6,708 nucleotides of DNA, from the NCBI GenBank assembly GCA_039026975.1, contig JBCCLI010000368.1:1-6708 (forward strand), read 5' to 3'. This stretch comes from JBCBKZ01 sp039026975. GTDB taxonomy: Bacteria > Bacteroidota > Bacteroidia > J057. Numbering within the stretch: position 1 is the first letter of the stretch; every line of letters starts with the position of its first letter. The position numbers were made by a program, and so were the translations under genes. The notes beneath the pieces were generated by a model that was given only the letters and a program-made list of their open reading frames with translations, was not told the origin of the DNA and searched no databases. Shown here in pieces: positions 1-6,055 of the stretch.

Positions 1-229
1 AGATGATCTGAAGGCATATGTACACGAGAAGCTAGTTAATCCCAATCCTCTATTGGCAGAGTTTATCAACCAGGAGTACGTGGCCAAGATTATAGAAGAT
101 CATAACTCCGGGATGAGAGACCTAAATAATAAAATCTGGTCCCTGGTATTCTTAGACGCCTGGCTGGATGCACAGAAAGACGGCTTGAATTTACCTACAA
201 ATAAGATAGTTAAGAGAATGGCCCAATAG
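1..229 (+). CDS. Asparagine synthase (glutamine-hydrolysing) family protein, C-terminal fragment
   Basis: Only the last 75 codons are present, in the frame starting at base 2 and ending at TAG 227-229; the gene begins outside the window. The fragment carries the end of an asparagine synthetase (AsnB/AsnO-type) C-terminal domain: H34-N-S-G-M-R-D40 followed by a Trp at 46 and a second Trp at 54 matches the family pattern of a His, Gly and Asp run followed by a Leu/Trp-rich helix. Full proteins of this family use ATP and glutamine to amidate aspartate, or in exopolysaccharide clusters to amidate a sugar-linked acid. The N-terminal glutaminase domain and the ATP-pyrophosphatase site are not visible, so substrate cannot be judged. 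It converges on the penicillin-binding protein gene and is separated from it by a strong hairpin terminator. Family assignment is fairly secure from the motif; the exact role is open. Confidence 0.75.
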   Translation, partial: DDLKAYVHEKLVNPNPLLAEFINQEYVAKIIEDHNSGMRDLNNKIWSLVFLDAWLDAQKDGLNLPTNKIVKRMAQ

Positions 230-250
230 AGATAGACCATTTCCGTATAT

Positions 251-286
251 AAAAATGGCCTGTAGATCATTCTACAGGCCATTTTT
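251..286. terminator. Bidirectional rho-independent terminator
   Basis: A perfect 16-bp stem (251-266 pairing with 271-286) closes on a 4-base TCAT loop. The outer stem is A5 on the left and T5 on the right, continuing as a T6 run at 282-287, so transcripts from either strand end in a U-tract. It starts 21 bases after the stop of the plus-strand synthase gene and lies 24 bases beyond the stop of the minus-strand penicillin-binding protein gene, exactly where a shared terminator for convergent genes is expected. Confidence 0.93.
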
Positions 287-310
287 TATGATAGCAATAC
301 AGATCTGTAC

Positions 311-2623
311 TTAGAACCCGTCTGCTACATTCTCTTCTTTCTTATGCTGGAGTTCTTCTCCTTCCTGGTATACAGGTCCACAAACCAGTTTTCCTGAGAA
401 GTTTTCCGGAATGGAGAATCTTTCTTTGGGGAAGTTGATCTTTTCATCCTCGTACATCCGCTTCATGAATAACGCCCAGATAGGCAGGGCCATATTGGCA
501 CCTTGTCCGTATTTAATGGAGCGGAAACGCATTCTCCTATCTGCACATCCTACCCATACTCCACTGGACAGGTTAGGGACAAAGCCCACAAACCAACCAT
601 CTGAGTGGTTCTGCGTGGTTCCTGTCTTTCCCCCAATTTCTGTGTCAAAGTTATATCTGAACCTAAGACGTTGGGCCGTACCACCCGGCTGGTCCACTAC
701 GCCCCTCATCAGCTCTACCATCATATAGGCTTTGCTGGGAGAAAGAGCTTCCTGAGACTTAGCTGTAAACTCTGCTAGTACATTCCCATATCTGTCCTCT
801 ATTCTTGAAATAAAGGTAGGTTCCACGGAGGTCCCTTGATTAGGGAAGGTGCAGTAGGCACCTGTAAGTTCCAGTACGCTTAAATCCGTAGTCCCCAAGG
901 CGAGGGAGGGTACCTCTTCTAGTTGGGTTTTTATGCCCATACGGTAGGCCATCTCCGCTACGGAGTGGGGACCTACTTCTTTCATGAGGCTGGCAGTAAT
1001 GAGATTAGTAGAAGTAGCTAATCCTCTTTTGAGGGTCATCTTTCCTCCTACTTCTCCTCCTGAATTTTTGGGTGCCCACCGCTTACCAGAGCCATCAGTG
1101 TTTTCAAAGTATACAGGCTGATTCAGTTTTTCATCACAGGGAGTAAATCCATTATCTATGGCAGTGGCGTATACAAAAGGTTTGAAGGTAGAGCCTACCT
1201 GCCTTTTTCCTTTAGCTACATGGTCATATTTGAAGTTGCGGTAGTCCACTCCCCCTACCCATGCCTTAACCCCGCCGGTACTAGGATCTATAGAGACAAA
1301 GCCAGTTTCTAAAATACCCGCATAGTACTTTAGGGAGTCAAGGGGACTTACAGAGATAGTAACATCTCCTTCCCAGGTAAATAAGTCCATGGGAATAGAT
1401 GTATTAAACCCCTCTTCTATCTCTTGTCTGGACTGTTTGGCTCTTAGTCCATTCTGGTAGCGAGCAGACTGATATTTGAGGTCATTGATCAGATCACTAT
1501 TCTTATTCCAAAAGCTTTTCCAAGCCCCACTCTTAAGCATGCTAATAATGGAGGCTGAATCTTTTCTCCAGTCTTCTTTCCCGAATGTGGTGCGGTCAAA
1601 ATCTTTTTGAAGGGTAGCCAGGTGCTCAGAAACAGCTTCCTCCGCATGCTTTTGCATGCGAGAGTCTAAGGTGGTAAATACGCGCAGGCCGTCTGTGTAG
1701 AGGTTATATCCATTCTCCTTACACCACTTTTGTAATTCCGCTCGCACATGCTCACGGAAGTAAGGAGCTAGCCCTTTTATATGTTCCTGATCTTGTCTGA
1801 CTACATTGAGGGGAATGGCTTTGATACTATCTATGTTCAGGGTATTAGGGTTCAAGAACCCATATTTTACCATCTGATCAATTACCAGATTCCTACGTTT
1901 TTGTGTTCTTTCAGGATATCTGATGGGATTATAGACGCCTTGGCCTTTTAACATGCCTACCAGCATGGCAGACTCTTCAATGGTAAGCTCCTTAGCACTT
2001 TTATTAAATAGCCTGTCAGAAGTGGTTTCTATCCCGTAAGAGTTACCGTAAATGTTTACTGTGTTTAGGTAAGCGGCCATGATCTCCCGCTTAGTAAACC
2101 GCCTTTCAATATAAGCTGAAACAAAAAATTCCTTGATCTTTCTGATAATAGTTCCTTTTCCCTTCACCTCTTTTCCATAGAGATTCCTAGCCAGCTGCAT
2201 ATCTATGGTACTTCCTCCCCTCATACCTCCTCCTGACACATAGCCGGAGAGAATGGAAAAGAAAGACTTAGGATCTATCCCTGAGTGCTTATAAAACCTC
2301 ACATCTTCCGTAGCTAAAAAGGCATCAGTAACGTAAGGAGAGATCTCATGTAGTTTCAGGTTAATTCTGTTCTCACGAGAATAGTATTTCTGTAATACCT
2401 TTCCGTCAGAAGAGATAAGCTGAGTGGATAGATCAGACTGAGGGTTCTCTATCTCATACATAGGAGGCAAGTCCTGAGTAGCATAGATGATAAACCCTAA
2501 TACAAACAGACCTATTACCCCTACAGTGATGAGAAAAATTCTACGGGGGACTTTATATTTATCTGAGAATAATTGGAAGGATTTTCGAGTGTCAGAATGC
2601 TCCGAATTAGATGCTGATTTCAT
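311..2623 (-). CDS. mrcA: Class A penicillin-binding protein (PBP1A-like), bifunctional glycosyltransferase/transpeptidase
   Basis: A complete 770-residue inner-membrane enzyme that polymerises lipid II into glycan strands and cross-links the stem peptides in the periplasm. A short cytoplasmic tail ends in basic residues (KYKVPRR), followed by one membrane helix at about 29-48. The GT51 domain covers about 68-250: catalytic Glu106 in TEDVRFYKHSGID (105-117), the GGSTIDMQLARNLY motif at 136-149, and the second Glu in RREIMAAYLN-like sequence around E180. The transpeptidase domain covers about 436-720: SxxK at S478-K481 (GSTFK), SxN at S538-N540, and KTGT at 666-669. All key catalytic residues are present, so it should be active. 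Length fits class A enzymes, and there is no C-terminal PBP1C-type domain. The GT motif reads STIDMQ instead of the usual STITQQ. ATG at 2623 is followed directly by the tail; only a distant AGGTGA precedes it, in keeping with weak Shine-Dalgarno use in Bacteroidota. The symbol is a family-level name. Confidence 0.95.
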   Translation of the reverse strand: MKSASNSEHSDTRKSFQLFSDKYKVPRRIFLITVGVIGLFVLGFIIYATQDLPPMYEIENPQSDLSTQLISSDGKVLQKYYSRENRINLKLHEISPYVTDAFLATEDVRFYKHSGIDPKSFFSILSGYVSGGGMRGGSTIDMQLARNLYGKEVKGKGTIIRKIKEFFVSAYIERRFTKREIMAAYLNTVNIYGNSYGIETTSDRLFNKSAKELTIEESAMLVGMLKGQGVYNPIRYPERTQKRRNLVIDQMVKYGFLNPNTLNIDSIKAIPLNVVRQDQEHIKGLAPYFREHVRAELQKWCKENGYNLYTDGLRVFTTLDSRMQKHAEEAVSEHLATLQKDFDRTTFGKEDWRKDSASIISMLKSGAWKSFWNKNSDLINDLKYQSARYQNGLRAKQSRQEIEEGFNTSIPMDLFTWEGDVTISVSPLDSLKYYAGILETGFVSIDPSTGGVKAWVGGVDYRNFKYDHVAKGKRQVGSTFKPFVYATAIDNGFTPCDEKLNQPVYFENTDGSGKRWAPKNSGGEVGGKMTLKRGLATSTNLITASLMKEVGPHSVAEMAYRMGIKTQLEEVPSLALGTTDLSVLELTGAYCTFPNQGTSVEPTFISRIEDRYGNVLAEFTAKSQEALSPSKAYMMVELMRGVVDQPGGTAQRLRFRYNFDTEIGGKTGTTQNHSDGWFVGFVPNLSSGVWVGCADRRMRFRSIKYGQGANMALPIWALFMKRMYEDEKINFPKERFSIPENFSGKLVCGPVYQEGEELQHKKEENVADGF

Positions 2624-2693
2624 ATAAGTATCTGATATTCACCTGTCAAATAGTGTGTACGAAGGGCTAGCTTCAGAGTTGAGGTGCTGTATA

Positions 2694-2701
2694 CAAATAT
2701 A
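2694..2701 (-). promoter_or_regulatory. Candidate Bacteroidota -7 promoter element for the penicillin-binding protein gene
   Basis: On the minus strand these bases read TATATTTG, an exact match to the Bacteroidota sigma-A -7 consensus TAnnTTTG. It lies about 70 bases upstream of the ATG at 2623 and would give a leader of roughly 60-65 bases. No clear TTG is seen at the expected -33 position, so the match rests on the -7 box alone. Confidence 0.4.
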
Positions 2702-2825
2702 TAGCTTAACGGATTGCATACCAGCTTATTTTGAGAATATTCTGATAGGAATAAATGATTCCGAGTTGTCCTGCTGGGTTTTGGAGGGCAGGAGTATGAG
2801 TCGGAATTATGTCAGGTATTTAGGC

Positions 2826-2865
2826 TACTGTGTCTTGACAAGTGGAAGTTTGTCAAGACACAGTA
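2826..2865. repeat. Perfect 16-bp inverted repeat with 8-base spacer
   Basis: TACTGTGTCTTGACAA (2826-2841) is repeated as its exact reverse complement at 2850-2865, with GTGGAAGT between. Each arm carries TTGACA, reading outwards on both strands. No T-run follows on either strand, so it is not a standard intrinsic terminator. It lies 93 bases past the stop of the PKD-TonB gene and about 200 bases before the penicillin-binding protein start, upstream of that gene's candidate promoter. It may be a large operator, an RNA hairpin that stabilises the 3' end of the upstream transcript, or an unusual terminator. Confidence 0.85.
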
Positions 2866-2957
2866 ACAGGTGGAATAAGCTCGTGCTTACTCCTAAGTTA
2901 TATCGGAAATCTTATCCTCAAGACTAATAGCCTATATTCCTTGACTAAGGATTCTGA

Positions 2958-4283
2958 TCAGTTTTGAATCTTAAAGTTAATGGCTATAGAGTGCACAGCT
3001 TGAATAGGTTGCCCGTTTTTAGTAGCAGGCTTCCAATCAGGCATAGCACTTAAGATTCTGAGTACCTCTTCATCACATCCAAAGCCTATGGATTTAAGAA
3101 TCTTGGGCTTGGATACTCCTCCTAAGGGATCTACTTGGAACTTCACTACCACAATACCTTCCACCTTGTTATTGAGGGCCATTTTGGGGTATCTCAGCCT
3201 TCTGGAGATAAATCTGTTCATGGCTTTGCTACCACCCGGGAAGGAAGGAAGTTCAAAAACAGCATTTGGGTCAAATACATCTTTACTGGAAGTACTGGTA
3301 CCGCTCGAAGGTTTCTGAGTAGAAGTCGCTGTTGACTTAGTATTGGTAGGGACTGTTTCAACTACTTTAGGGAGTTCTCTGGAAGAGTTAGCTAGTAGGT
3401 TATTCCTTACGCCATAGGGGTTTTCTGTATTACTAGCTGACTGTTTTCCCCCAGCCAGTGTGTTAGCACTACCTGTATTGGTGGATGTACTCAGGGTGGT
3501 TTCTTGTGCGGGGGATGATTCAGTTTCTTTGGTTGAAGCGGGGGTAGCGCTATTTTGTAGTTTAGTGGTTTGCTCCCTCTGCGCTAATTCCTGGCCTGTA
3601 CTTTCCTTGAGGGTTCTCTGGGCACTATTTCCTATGACAAGCGGTAGCTTATACAGGGTCTGTTCATTTTCATCTGCGCTCCTTACATACACATAATAGT
3701 GTCCAGCGGAAGGATAAGCATATCTGATATTAGATTTTATTTTTTTCCTTAATCCGTTTCCAAAGTCTATTTCATATAAAGGAAGCTTGTTATCTCCCAG
3801 GGGAATGATCTTAAAGCTTAGCTTATTTCCTACCTTCCTATCACCCGCTATGTCCAGGGCTATGTTTGCAGGCTTGAATAGCCCGTCCTCCATGAAACCA
3901 CCAGCATCCGTATCCACAAATTCAGTTTGAAGGTTATCTACCACAATTAATTCAGGGCTTTCATTTAGCTCGAACTGTATGTAGTCCTCAATTTCTCTGA
4001 TGGTATCAAACTGCTCTCTCCCGTCCTGCTTTATGAGAATGGGTTTAGGAGAAAGACTCAAGAGGGAGTCCACCTTTTGGAAGGATAACTCACTGGCAAA
4101 ATATCGTTGGTAATCAGCGCTTTGTAGGTAGGGCTGTACGCCCATAAAATAAGCTAATGCGGTGCCTCCGGTAATTAGAATTGCCAGCAGTGAGACCTTG
4201 ACCATTCTCATCTGCTTCTCTTTTTTTTCTACTGCAAGGATGTAATCTTCTAGCTTACCAGATGGGTCTTTTGATGTAGACAT
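2958..4283 (-). CDS. Energy transducer TonB-family protein with a PKD-like periplasmic domain
   Basis: A complete 441-residue inner-membrane protein. It has a short charged cytoplasmic segment (1-28), one membrane helix at about 29-47, and a periplasmic remainder. Residues about 152-218 resemble a PKD domain: YEIDFGNG (170-177) matches the family's W/I-DFGDG strand and YAYPSAGHYYVYV (188-200) its Y-x-Y-x3-G-x-Y-x-V strand. Residues about 219-338 are a Ser/Thr/Asn/Gln-rich linker rather than the Pro-Lys/Glu-Pro repeats of enterobacterial TonB. Residues about 346-441 are a TonB C-terminal domain: SFPGG (347-351), the YP pair at 365-366, VEG, GCDEE (402-406) and MPDW (414-417). TonB proteins normally carry proton-motive energy from ExbB/ExbD to outer-membrane receptors. 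Neither exbB nor exbD is nearby and the membrane helix lacks the histidine important in E. coli TonB, so the energising role is inferred. ATG 4283 starts a sensible cytoplasmic tail; stop is TGA 2958-2960. Confidence 0.9.
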   Translation of the reverse strand: MSTSKDPSGKLEDYILAVEKKEKQMRMVKVSLLAILITGGTALAYFMGVQPYLQSADYQRYFASELSFQKVDSLLSLSPKPILIKQDGREQFDTIREIEDYIQFELNESPELIVVDNLQTEFVDTDAGGFMEDGLFKPANIALDIAGDRKVGNKLSFKIIPLGDNKLPLYEIDFGNGLRKKIKSNIRYAYPSAGHYYVYVRSADENEQTLYKLPLVIGNSAQRTLKESTGQELAQREQTTKLQNSATPASTKETESSPAQETTLSTSTNTGSANTLAGGKQSASNTENPYGVRNNLLANSSRELPKVVETVPTNTKSTATSTQKPSSGTSTSSKDVFDPNAVFELPSFPGGSKAMNRFISRRLRYPKMALNNKVEGIVVVKFQVDPLGGVSKPKILKSIGFGCDEEVLRILSAMPDWKPATKNGQPIQAVHSIAINFKIQN

Positions 4284-4323
4284 AAGGAAGTGCTAATAGC
4301 CATTAAATGCTTTGTTCTTCCTT
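4284..4323 (-). promoter_or_regulatory. Possible leader hairpin abutting the PKD-TonB start codon
   Basis: In the minus-strand transcript, AAGGAAG (complement of 4317-4323) can pair with CTTCCTT (complement of 4284-4290), which ends directly at the ATG at 4283. The 26-base loop is AT-rich. The purine-rich arm is the only Shine-Dalgarno-like sequence in the leader but lies too far upstream (about 34 bases) to act directly. Seven base pairs could arise by chance; a role in translation control is only a suggestion. Confidence 0.3.
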
Positions 4324-4338
4324 TGCTATTTCAGGGTA

Positions 4339-4367
4339 TTTATAGTATTCAGAACCCTAAAAAACAA
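4339..4367 (-). promoter_or_regulatory. Candidate promoter for the PKD-TonB gene
   Basis: The minus strand reads TTGTTT (4362-4367), a 17-base spacer, then TATAAA (4339-4344), about 55 bases upstream of the ATG. This is sigma-70-like in boxes and spacing, but does not match the Bacteroidota TAnnTTTG -7 box. Its upstream box overlaps the T-run of the preceding terminator. AT-rich sequence makes such matches common. Confidence 0.25.
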
Positions 4368-4404
4368 AGAGCACAAGACAGGTATAGCCTGAATTGTACT
4401 CTTT
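4359..4404 (-). terminator. Rho-independent terminator of the acidic TonB-family gene
   Basis: Arms 4366-4376 and 4394-4404 form an 11-bp stem that in the minus-strand RNA contains ten Watson-Crick pairs and one U-G wobble. After a 2-base internal mismatch it continues as a 4-bp CAGG/CCUG stem closing on a 5-base loop. On the minus strand it is followed by G and six T (4364-4359). The wobble pair forms on the minus strand only (it is C-A on the plus strand), which supports function for minus-strand transcripts. It lies about 117 bases beyond the stop of the gene at 4521. Confidence 0.75.
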
Positions 4405-4432
4405 AAGTTAACCGTAAAAATTTTCATTGAAT

Positions 4433-4475
4433 GATTGTTTTACATTTCATGTCTGAAAAACAATCTGAATTGTTT
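4433..4475. repeat. Two overlapping, mutually exclusive AT-rich inverted repeats
   Basis: GATTGTTTT (4433-4441) pairs with AAAACAATC (4457-4465) across 15 bases. The second arm also overlaps AAACAAT (4458-4464), which pairs with ATTGTTT (4469-4475) across a 4-base loop. Only one can form at a time. On the minus strand the shorter hairpin is followed by TT, making a T5 run, 45 bases after the stop of the TonB-family gene at 4521, so it may be a weak first terminator ahead of the stronger one at 4359-4404. Confidence 0.45.
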
Positions 4476-4520
4476 CAAATAATGAATGTTTGGTTTTTGT
4501 ATATTTATTTATACATATAA

Positions 4521-5579
4521 TTATTTCGGAAGGATAAAGGTAACTGGAACGTTTCTTCTTACTTTTACAGCCTTTCCTTGCTTACTTCCTGGTATCCAAT
4601 CAGGCATTTTACTAATGAGTCTTAACGCTTCTTCATCACATCCCTCTCCCAGGGATTTTAGGATTCTCGGTTGGGTTACCTCCCCTTGTTCATTTACGAT
4701 GATTTGTACTAGCACCTGACCTTCCACTTGCTGATTCAGGGCTGAAGCAGGATAGTCGAGGTTATCCCGTAGGAACCTGTACATAGCCCCTGCACCTCCT
4801 GGGAAGGAAGGCATATTATCAGCTACTTCTGCAATATCTGGCCCTGTTACCAGATCAGTTCTTTTCTTAATGATGGGGGCAGAAATTTTTTCCGCAGAAG
4901 AGAGGCGTCTCTTCTCCTTTTTATCCCCTCTTTCCTGTATTTGAGATAAAGAAGGGGAAGAAGACTCAGGAAGAATGACAGGGGGTTTTTCTTCTACAGC
5001 TTCCACAGTTTCTATTAACTCTTTGGCGGATTCTTTCTTTACTACTGTTTCTTCTTTGATCTGTGTGCTTTTTCCAGACAGATTAGGAGAAGGCCTGCTG
5101 ACAGGCGGCTTTTTTTGGATGGAAGAAACAGGTACTGATGATATGGGGGTTTCATCTACCTCTTCAATAGAGGCTTCCACGATGTCATCCCCATCTTCAA
5201 ATAAAAACTCATCTGCCCCAAAATCTTCTGAAAAATCTTCAGCTAAAAAATCTTCCTCCTCACCAGTTTGTTCTGTATTGTACTCGTCTATGATGACTCC
5301 TTCTGCGAAGTAAGTACCATTATTAAAAACCTCATACTGAGAAGCAAACTTTTCTTCTAAATCCCCTTCAGCATATTCAGATGCTACAAGTGGGCCTTTA
5401 TCTTCAGAAGATTGGGAGCTGGTAACTAATAAGAAGATACTGATGCTAAGGACAACTACTCCTACGCCAATACCAGAAAATATGAACAAAGCTTTCTTTT
5501 GCTCTTTCTTTTCGAGTTCTTCCAGGTAGGATGTGATTTGTTTATCTTCTTGTCCTCTATTGAGCATGGCAATTATCAT
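4521..5579 (-). CDS. Energy transducer TonB-family protein with acidic periplasmic linker
   Basis: A complete 352-residue inner-membrane protein, paralogous to the TonB-like protein encoded just downstream. It has a cytoplasmic tail with YLEELEKKE (18-26), one membrane helix at about 30-53, and a long unstructured periplasmic linker. The linker is strongly acidic at 98-143 (22 Asp/Glu of 46, no Lys/Arg, with repeated EDF/DEF triplets), then Pro/Ser-rich, then basic at about 216-243. The TonB C-terminal domain is at about 257-352: PSFPGG (257-262), YP at 276-277, VEG, ILKSLGEGCDEE (306-317) and MPDW (325-328). By family it should span the periplasm and touch outer-membrane receptor TonB boxes. 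There is no PKD domain, no exbBD nearby and no histidine in the helix. ATG 5579 was chosen; an in-frame ATG at 5567, four codons on, is an equally possible start, as neither has a clear ribosome binding site. Stop is TAA 4521-4523. Confidence 0.9.
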   Translation of the reverse strand: MIIAMLNRGQEDKQITSYLEELEKKEQKKALFIFSGIGVGVVVLSISIFLLVTSSQSSEDKGPLVASEYAEGDLEEKFASQYEVFNNGTYFAEGVIIDEYNTEQTGEEEDFLAEDFSEDFGADEFLFEDGDDIVEASIEEVDETPISSVPVSSIQKKPPVSRPSPNLSGKSTQIKEETVVKKESAKELIETVEAVEEKPPVILPESSSPSLSQIQERGDKKEKRRLSSAEKISAPIIKKRTDLVTGPDIAEVADNMPSFPGGAGAMYRFLRDNLDYPASALNQQVEGQVLVQIIVNEQGEVTQPRILKSLGEGCDEEALRLISKMPDWIPGSKQGKAVKVRRNVPVTFILPK

Positions 5580-6055
5580 TAAAGTTAAACCTAACAGGAG
5601 AATCCAATAGCCAGAGGATCATAATATCGGTCAATAGCCGATTTTACAATGCTAAATAAATGAAATTTATGCCTGCGTTTTCCCCGCTAAAACTTAATGG
5701 TGTAAATGTAAGTTTGAGCAGGCCTCTATTATTAGTGAACGGGATTATGATTGCTGTATTATCCAGTAAATAGTATATGTTGACTAAGTATTTGTATAAT
5801 GATCTCTTTAGCGTTGAATATCAAGCTCTTGAGTGGTATTAAAATAAAATTGAATATTGGAATGTTGTATAATTGGGAATTTTAAAATTAAAATTATGGA
5901 TATGATATTGAATAATAATGTGTCAATTTATGGATAGGTATCTGCCCATTTATCTTAGAAAAAACGCCTCTTTTATAGGTAAGATTCTATGAGGTACTTC
6001 CTTATTCCACCGATATGCGTAATATTGTCATAGTAAGTAAACTTCTTAAAACTAT
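5580..6055. other. AT-rich divergent intergenic region
   Basis: 476 bases between divergent genes with no open frame worth calling and no RNA gene recognised. It contains a possible minus-strand promoter with a dyad in its spacer (5621-5649), two copies of CAATAGCC (5605-5612 and 5632-5639), a plus-strand TAAGTTTG (5709-5716) that matches the -7 consensus but is 340 bases from the plus-strand gene and lacks a -33 TTG, and a 12-bp perfect palindrome AATTTTAAAATT (5878-5889). The stretch 5840-5930 is extremely AT-rich, as upstream promoter regions often are. A plus-strand TAATATTG shortly before the DUF1015 gene is one mismatch from the -7 box. Confidence 0.55.
5621..5649 (-). promoter_or_regulatory. 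Candidate promoter of the acidic TonB-family gene with a dyad in the spacer
   Basis: The minus strand reads TTGTAA (5644-5649), a 17-base spacer, then TATTAT (5621-5626), about 42 bases upstream of the ATG at 5579. The spacer is almost filled by an inverted repeat, ATCGG (5626-5630) and CCGAT (5638-5642) around a 7-base loop, a place where a repressor could bind. The boxes are sigma-70-like rather than the Bacteroidota consensus, so the assignment is weak. Confidence 0.25.

Larger units (their letters stand above)
2624..2957. other. Intergenic region between the PKD-TonB gene and the penicillin-binding protein gene
   Basis: 334 bases with no credible gene. A plus-strand open frame at 2655-2927 has no family resemblance, starts at GTG without a ribosome binding site, and runs through a perfect inverted repeat, so it is not called. 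The region holds a -7-like promoter element facing the penicillin-binding protein gene and the inverted repeat at 2826-2865. A small 5-bp stem (TCCTT/AAGGA, about 2938-2951) lies just past the stop of the PKD-TonB gene and lacks a T-run, so I see no convincing terminator for that gene. Confidence 0.6.

Noticed and set aside
100..282. 60-residue minus-strand frame
   Set aside because: It overlaps the end of the synthase gene and includes the terminator hairpin.
2655..2927. 90-residue plus-strand open frame in the intergenic region
   Set aside because: It starts at GTG without a ribosome binding site, has no family resemblance or membrane/signal pattern, and includes a perfect inverted repeat; it is probably a chance frame.
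3088..3696. Three plus-strand frames inside the PKD-TonB gene
   Set aside because: They are shadows of the conserved TonB domain and Ser/Thr-rich linker on the opposite strand.
4975..5313. 112-residue Ser-rich plus-strand frame
   Set aside because: It is antisense to the acidic and Ser/Pro-rich linker of the TonB-family gene; its composition follows from that linker's codons.
5781..5800. TTGACT followed closely by TATAAT on the plus strand
   Set aside because: The boxes are individually good but only 9 bases apart, too close for a sigma-70-type promoter.
5878..5889. 12-bp palindrome AATTTTAAAATT
   Set aside because: It lies in a stretch made almost only of A and T, where such palindromes are expected by chance.
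5814..5914. Three copies of TTGAATA (5814, 5850, 5908)
   Set aside because: Uneven spacing (36 and 58 bases) in very AT-rich DNA; not convincing as an iteron array or regulatory repeat.
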